Assembly: GCF_052180245.1 (NCBI RefSeq)
Contig: NZ_CP197474.1
Span: forward strand, 2,914,001-2,978,000
Reading direction: 5' to 3'
Length of the DNA stretch: 64,000 bases
Origin: Parapusillimonas sp013416435
GTDB taxonomy: Bacteria; Pseudomonadota; Gammaproteobacteria; Burkholderiales; Burkholderiaceae_B
Shown here in pieces: positions 60,653-64,000 of the stretch (positions within the stretch are counted from its first letter, which is position 1; each line of letters starts with the position of its first letter). The translations under genes and the position numbers were made by a program. Under the pieces are notes generated by a model. It made no database searches. It was not told the DNA's origin and was given only the letters and a program-made list of their open reading frames with translations.

Positions 60653-61447
60653 TCAAGTGTTTTGCGGCTTGATCCAGGCAAGCGTGGCCATGCGGCCGGT
60701 ATGCGGATCGCGGCGATAGGAGTAGTACAGATCTTCGCGCGCGAAGGTGCAGTGGCCGCTGAGTTCGATGGTGTCCACCCCTGCCTGGAACAGCCGATGA
60801 CGGGCCAGCCCCGCCAGGTCGGCATGCCATTTCCGCTGCGGGATTTTTTCGGCGAAGAACATGCGCGCCGCGGCGTCGCCGGCCGTGAAGGCATCGAAGA
60901 CGTCCGGCCCCACTTCGAAGTGCGCCTGGCTGATCGCCGGACCTACCCATGCCCGGATGTGCGAGGCATCGGACCGCTCCTGGCCTGCCTTGACGCGGAG
61001 CGCCGCCACCGTCTTTTCGAGTATGCCGCCGGCCAGTCCACGCCAGCCGGCATGAGCGGCCGCCAGCACCGTGCCGTCGACCGTAGCCAATACCACCGGC
61101 AGGCAGTCGGCCGTCATGATGGCCAGCACGCGGCCGGGCATCGTGGTGACCGCCGCGTCGGCCACCGGCGCATTCTGCGATGCCGCTTGCGGGAATGCGT
61201 CCGCATCCAGGACCTCGGTGCCGTGCACCTGCTTCAGCCACACCGGCTCCGAAGGCAGCGTGCTACGCAATAGATCGCGGTTCGCCCGCACGTCGCGTTC
61301 GTCATCGCCCGCATGCAGGCCAAGATTGAAGGAAGCCCAGCGTCCGCGACTCGATCCGCCATGGCGCTGCGTGCTGAAGTACGCCACACCGTCCCAAGGA
61401 AGGCCCGACACCGAGCCAAACGTTTCATTACCGCTCAGTCTTCCCAT
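60653..61447 (-). CDS. pgeF: Peptidoglycan editing factor PgeF (laccase-domain protein)
   Basis: 264 residues. The metal triad of the family is visible: His75 (KQVHGTEV), Cys115 (TADCLPV) and His132 (AHAGWRG). PgeF removes wrongly built L-Ser-containing muropeptide precursors in E. coli, and a purine-nucleoside activity is known for relatives. The start overlaps the end of rluD by 13 bases, the usual conserved pair. Confidence 0.94.
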   Translation of the reverse strand: MGRLSGNETFGSVSGLPWDGVAYFSTQRHGGSSRGRWASFNLGLHAGDDERDVRANRDLLRSTLPSEPVWLKQVHGTEVLDADAFPQAASQNAPVADAAVTTMPGRVLAIMTADCLPVVLATVDGTVLAAAHAGWRGLAGGILEKTVAALRVKAGQERSDASHIRAWVGPAISQAHFEVGPDVFDAFTAGDAAARMFFAEKIPQRKWHADLAGLARHRLFQAGVDTIELSGHCTFAREDLYYSYRRDPHTGRMATLAWIKPQNT

Positions 61448-62397
61448 TGCACCCTTTCCAGAACCGCCGCGAAGTCATGGGCGAGTTCCGCTTCGAAAGC
61501 CTTGCGCCCGCCATCTGAAAAATCATCGAAAGCCAGTGCCCGCGCATGCAGCAACTGACGCTGGGCGCCCGCGATCTGCTTGCCACCATACAGCAAGTCT
61601 CCTACAAGAGGATGACCAAGGCTTGCCATATGGACGCGGATCTGGTGCGTGCGCCCGGTCTCGAGCCGGCAAGCCACTCCGCACACGCCGAAGTCGCCGT
61701 CGGCCACACCCATGCGCAGCGGTTCGTAATGCGTGATCGCAGGCTTGACGGCAATGGCCGGCTCGACGGCCATACGCACCGGCACCCTGGGGTCGCGGCC
61801 GATGGCGCGATCAACGGTGCCCGCCCTTCCCATGCGGCCATGCACCAGCGCGACGTATTGCCGGCTTACGGTACGCGCCTGCAATTGCCTGATGAGATGC
61901 GTCTGTGCCTTCTCGTGCCTTGCGACGACCAGCAGGCCCGACGTGTCTTTGTCCAGGCGATGCACGATGCCGGCCCGCGCAACCTGTGCAAGCTCCGGAT
62001 AACGGTACAGCAAGCCGTTCAGCAGCGTGCCGCTCCAGTTGCCCGCACCAGGGTGCGTTACCAGGCCCGCCGGCTTGTTGACCACGATCCAGTCGGGGGA
62101 ATCGGCCACCACGGCGAACTCGACGTCTTCCGGCGCGAACGCCTGCGACTCGGGCGGCTGCTGTTCCCAGACGATCAGCTCATCGCCCGGATGCACGGCC
62201 TGCTTGACCTTGCCGGGCCGCCCATTGACGAGCACATGCCCTTCTTCTATCCATGCCTGCAGGCGGCTGCGGGAATGCTCGGGAATGAGACGGGCCAGCG
62301 CTTTGTCCAGGCGTTCCTGCACGGCGTCGACGGGCAGGCGGAACTCCAGCGGGGCGCCCGCCGTGAAACTTTCTTTGTCTATATCTGTGTCAGGCAT
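61435..62397 (-). CDS. rluD: 23S rRNA pseudouridine(1911/1915/1917) synthase RluD
   Basis: 320 residues. An S4 domain (about 27-85, RLDKALARLIPEHSRSRLQA) and the RluA-type catalytic domain with Asp149 in HRLDKDTSG. It modifies helix 69 of 23S rRNA. It overlaps pgeF and is divergent from bamD across only 50 bases, which must hold both promoters. Confidence 0.95.
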   Translation of the reverse strand: MPDTDIDKESFTAGAPLEFRLPVDAVQERLDKALARLIPEHSRSRLQAWIEEGHVLVNGRPGKVKQAVHPGDELIVWEQQPPESQAFAPEDVEFAVVADSPDWIVVNKPAGLVTHPGAGNWSGTLLNGLLYRYPELAQVARAGIVHRLDKDTSGLLVVARHEKAQTHLIRQLQARTVSRQYVALVHGRMGRAGTVDRAIGRDPRVPVRMAVEPAIAVKPAITHYEPLRMGVADGDFGVCGVACRLETGRTHQIRVHMASLGHPLVGDLLYGGKQIAGAQRQLLHARALAFDDFSDGGRKAFEAELAHDFAAVLERVQWED

Positions 62398-62447
62398 GGC
62401 GACAAATCATATAATCAGCCTGCAATGCTAACACCAAGGATGCTTTT

Positions 62448-63296
62448 GTGACCCGAACAGATCTCAATCTCTCTCGCTTTCCCGGACTGGCGCGCCTGAA
62501 TCGGGCCGCGCTTGCACTCGTGATCGTCGCGTTCGTCGCCGGCTGCGGGACCATGAAAGCCGAGCCGGACAAAACCGCCGGCTGGAGCGCAGAGCGCCTG
62601 TACCAGGACGCCCGAGAGGAAATGAGCGCAGGCAGCTGGAGCAACGCCCGCGCGCGGCTCGAAACGCTCGAGGCCCGATATCCGTTTGGCGGCTATGCGC
62701 AGCAAGCGCTCATCGATCAGGCCTATGTCAACTGGAAGGACGAAGAACCCGAACAGGCTTTGGCCGCCATCGACCGCTTCCAGCAACAGTACCCGAACCA
62801 CCCGGGTACCGACTACATGCTCTACCTGAAAGGCCTCATCACCTTCACGCCTCCCAGCGCGGCCTTCTCGAACATCACGCAGCAGGATCCCAGCGAACGC
62901 GACCCGAAAGGCTTGCGCGAGTCGTATGAATCCTTCAACGAGCTCGTCAAGCGCTATCCCGACAGCCGCTACGCCGCCGACGCGAAAAAGCGCCTGACCT
63001 GGCTGGTCGACACGATCGCCCGCAACGAAGTCCACGTCGCCCAGTACTACTACGAGCGCGACGCCTATGTGGCAGCGGCCAACCGCGCACAGACCGTCAT
63101 CACCGACTTCGAAGGCGTGCCCATCGCCGAGAAAGCGCTCTACATCATGTACCTGTCGTACGACAAGCTCGGCCTGACCGACCTGCGGGACGATGCCAAG
63201 CGCGTGCTGGATCTCAACTTCCCCAACAGCAAGTACTACGAGCAAGGGCTGGACGAGCCGCGTGGCAGCCGCTGGAACCCCATCAACTGGTTCTGA
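62448..63296 (+). CDS. bamD: Outer-membrane assembly lipoprotein BamD
   Basis: 282 residues with a GTG start at 62448, fixed by AAGGA eight bases before it. A lipoprotein signal ends VAGC (Cys33). Five TPR-like repeats follow (AERLYQDAREEMSAGSWSNA onward). It is an essential subunit of the BAM complex with BamA and recognises unfolded outer-membrane proteins. The 3' end faces a four-copy array of palindromic repeats. Confidence 0.95.
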   Translation: MTRTDLNLSRFPGLARLNRAALALVIVAFVAGCGTMKAEPDKTAGWSAERLYQDAREEMSAGSWSNARARLETLEARYPFGGYAQQALIDQAYVNWKDEEPEQALAAIDRFQQQYPNHPGTDYMLYLKGLITFTPPSAAFSNITQQDPSERDPKGLRESYESFNELVKRYPDSRYAADAKKRLTWLVDTIARNEVHVAQYYYERDAYVAAANRAQTVITDFEGVPIAEKALYIMYLSYDKLGLTDLRDDAKRVLDLNFPNSKYYEQGLDEPRGSRWNPINWF

Positions 63297-63305
63297 TTCG
63301 GGGCC

Positions 63306-63479
63306 GGGGTCAGACCCCGTACGGGTTCTGACCCCATATCCTTGAACAACCTGGGGGTCGGACCCCGCATGGGGTCTGACCCCTCATCCTTGAACTGCCT
63401 GGGGGTCGGACCCCGCATGGGGTCTGGCCCCACTTTCTTGAACCGCATGGGGGTCAGACCCCGTACGGGGTCTGACCCC
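63306..63479. repeat. Palindromic repeat array, copies 29 to 32, 48-base period
   Basis: Copies at 63306-63335, 63354-63383, 63402-63431 and 63450-63479, each 30 bases, starting exactly 48 bases apart. The three 18-base spacers are alike (all contain TTGAAC). The two right-hand copies lie inside the helicase reading frame. It is a tandem amplification of a palindrome plus spacer. Confidence 0.96.
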
Positions 63480-64000
63480 AGCCTGTTTCTTCTGCAAAAA
63501 GGCCAATGCGGGTCCCGCTTCCCGCGTACGGGCAAAGGGCGGCAGCCCGCGCCACAAGAGCTTGCCATAGGGTTTTTCCACCATGCGGCGGTCACCTACC
63601 ATGAGCACGCCCCAATCCGCTTCCGAGCGGATCAGCCGGCCCGCACCCTGCTTCAGCGCGATGGCCGCCTCCGGAAGCTGATATTCCATGAAGGGGTTTC
63701 CCCCTTCGTTCCTGCATAGATTCAATCGCGCTTCCAGGACGGGATCATCGGGCGGCGCAAAAGGCAGCTTGTCGATCGCGACCAGCGTCAAGGCATCGCC
63801 GGGAACATCGATGCCTTCCCAGAAGCTCGCGCTGCCGACCAGCACGGCATCCCCCTCGGAGCGGAAGCGCTCGAGCAGCACGCGCCGCGAGCTTTCCCCC
63901 TGGCGCAACAAGACCCGTTCCACGCCCTCGTCATCGAAACGCTCTTCGAAAAGCTCGGCTATGCGCTCGACGGCGCGCAGCGTCGTGCACAGCACCAGGA
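63384..64000 (-). CDS. DinG/YoaA-type DNA helicase, C-terminal part, repeat-coded tail
   Basis: The frame enters from the right edge and ends at 63384. About 205 residues of the second helicase domain are seen: FWEGIDVPGDALTLVAIDKL (about 58-77), the motif VI region ALKQGAGRLIRSEADWGVL (about 111-129) and GDRRMVEKPYGK. This is the XPD-like superfamily 2 group (DinG/YoaA) that unwinds 5'-3'. The iron-sulfur region would lie outside the window. The last ~27 residues translate two palindromic-repeat units (RPRTGSDPHAVQ, RPHAGSDPQAVQ), so the natural stop was lost. Confidence 0.88.
   Translation of the reverse strand, partial: LVLCTTLRAVERIAELFEERFDDEGVERVLLRQGESSRRVLLERFRSEGDAVLVGSASFWEGIDVPGDALTLVAIDKLPFAPPDDPVLEARLNLCRNEGGNPFMEYQLPEAAIALKQGAGRLIRSEADWGVLMVGDRRMVEKPYGKLLWRGLPPFARTREAGPALAFLQKKQAGVRPRTGSDPHAVQESGARPHAGSDPQAVQG

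Noticed and set aside
63306..63479. CRISPR-like array
   Set aside because: The 18-base spacers are alike rather than unique, the repeat is a near-perfect palindrome found across the window, and no cas genes are present.

Overview
The window is a high-GC bacterial chromosome segment of betaproteobacterial, probably Alcaligenaceae (Bordetella/Pusillimonas-like), character. The evidence is the gene order itself: rpsF-priB-rpsR-rplI, xseB-ispA-dxs, rimP-nusA-infB-rbfA-truB-typA, scpB-rluB, rluD-pgeF facing bamD, a class I phaC-phaB pair with phaR, and a taurine dissimilation cluster built on xsc. Most of the sequence is conserved housekeeping DNA. Genus-level placement is inference.

Layout. 1-1020: C-terminal part of an IS1182-type transposase cut by the left edge. 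1113-5477 (minus): alaC-hom-thrC-crcB. 5638-9347 (plus): a Mth938-like protein, a Bcp peroxiredoxin, a PIN-PhoH ATPase and a PdxA-family dehydrogenase. 9400-12455 (minus): dnaB and the rpsF operon. 12793-15027 (plus): a two-gene secreted cassette, namely a lipoprotein with seven regularly spaced cysteine pairs (probable seven-bladed propeller) and a sphingomyelinase D-like phospholipase of the recluse-spider/Corynebacterium toxin family with every catalytic residue kept. 15127-19261 (minus): folE2, then xseB-ispA-dxs. 19627-29816: Rieske oxygenase, sulfurtransferase, EamA transporter, htpX, Na/Pi transporter, dienelactone hydrolase, polA and a LOG-family gene. 30091-39477: taurine uptake and breakdown (tauABC, tauR, tauXY, xsc, pta): taurine is imported, oxidised to sulfoacetaldehyde by TauXY, cleaved by Xsc to acetyl phosphate plus sulfite, and acetyl phosphate is passed to CoA by Pta. 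39597-43107 (minus): an IclR regulator with an orphan CobS/CobT-like AAA+/VWA pair. 43318-54133 (minus): typA-truB-rbfA-infB-nusA-rimP, rluB-scpB. 54201: initiator tRNA. 55118-57354: a COG0523 GTPase head to head with a COG3146 acyltransferase-like gene. 57507-60583: phaR-phaB-phaC. 60653-62397: pgeF-rluD. 62448-63296: bamD. 63384-64000: DinG/YoaA-type helicase, cut by the right edge.

The most unusual structural feature is a dispersed palindromic repeat: GGGGTCAGACCCC, four variable bases, then GGGGTCTGACCCC. I count about 32 full, half or degenerate copies at 14 places, nearly all between genes and mostly at convergent 3' ends. Some copies have paired compensatory changes. At the right end four copies form an array with an exact 48-base period. 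In three places the repeat has entered the 3' end of a gene and supplies the protein's C-terminus (Rieske oxygenase, Pta, DinG-type helicase). No REP-associated transposase lies in the window.

Regulatory signals that can be read include an intrinsic terminator just in front of the rimP start codon (probable attenuator), candidate TauR operators, a leader hairpin and a 3 x 12-base direct repeat upstream of rpsF, promoters for the initiator tRNA and the secreted cassette, and several intrinsic terminators. All calls rest on reading the sequence. No database search was run.
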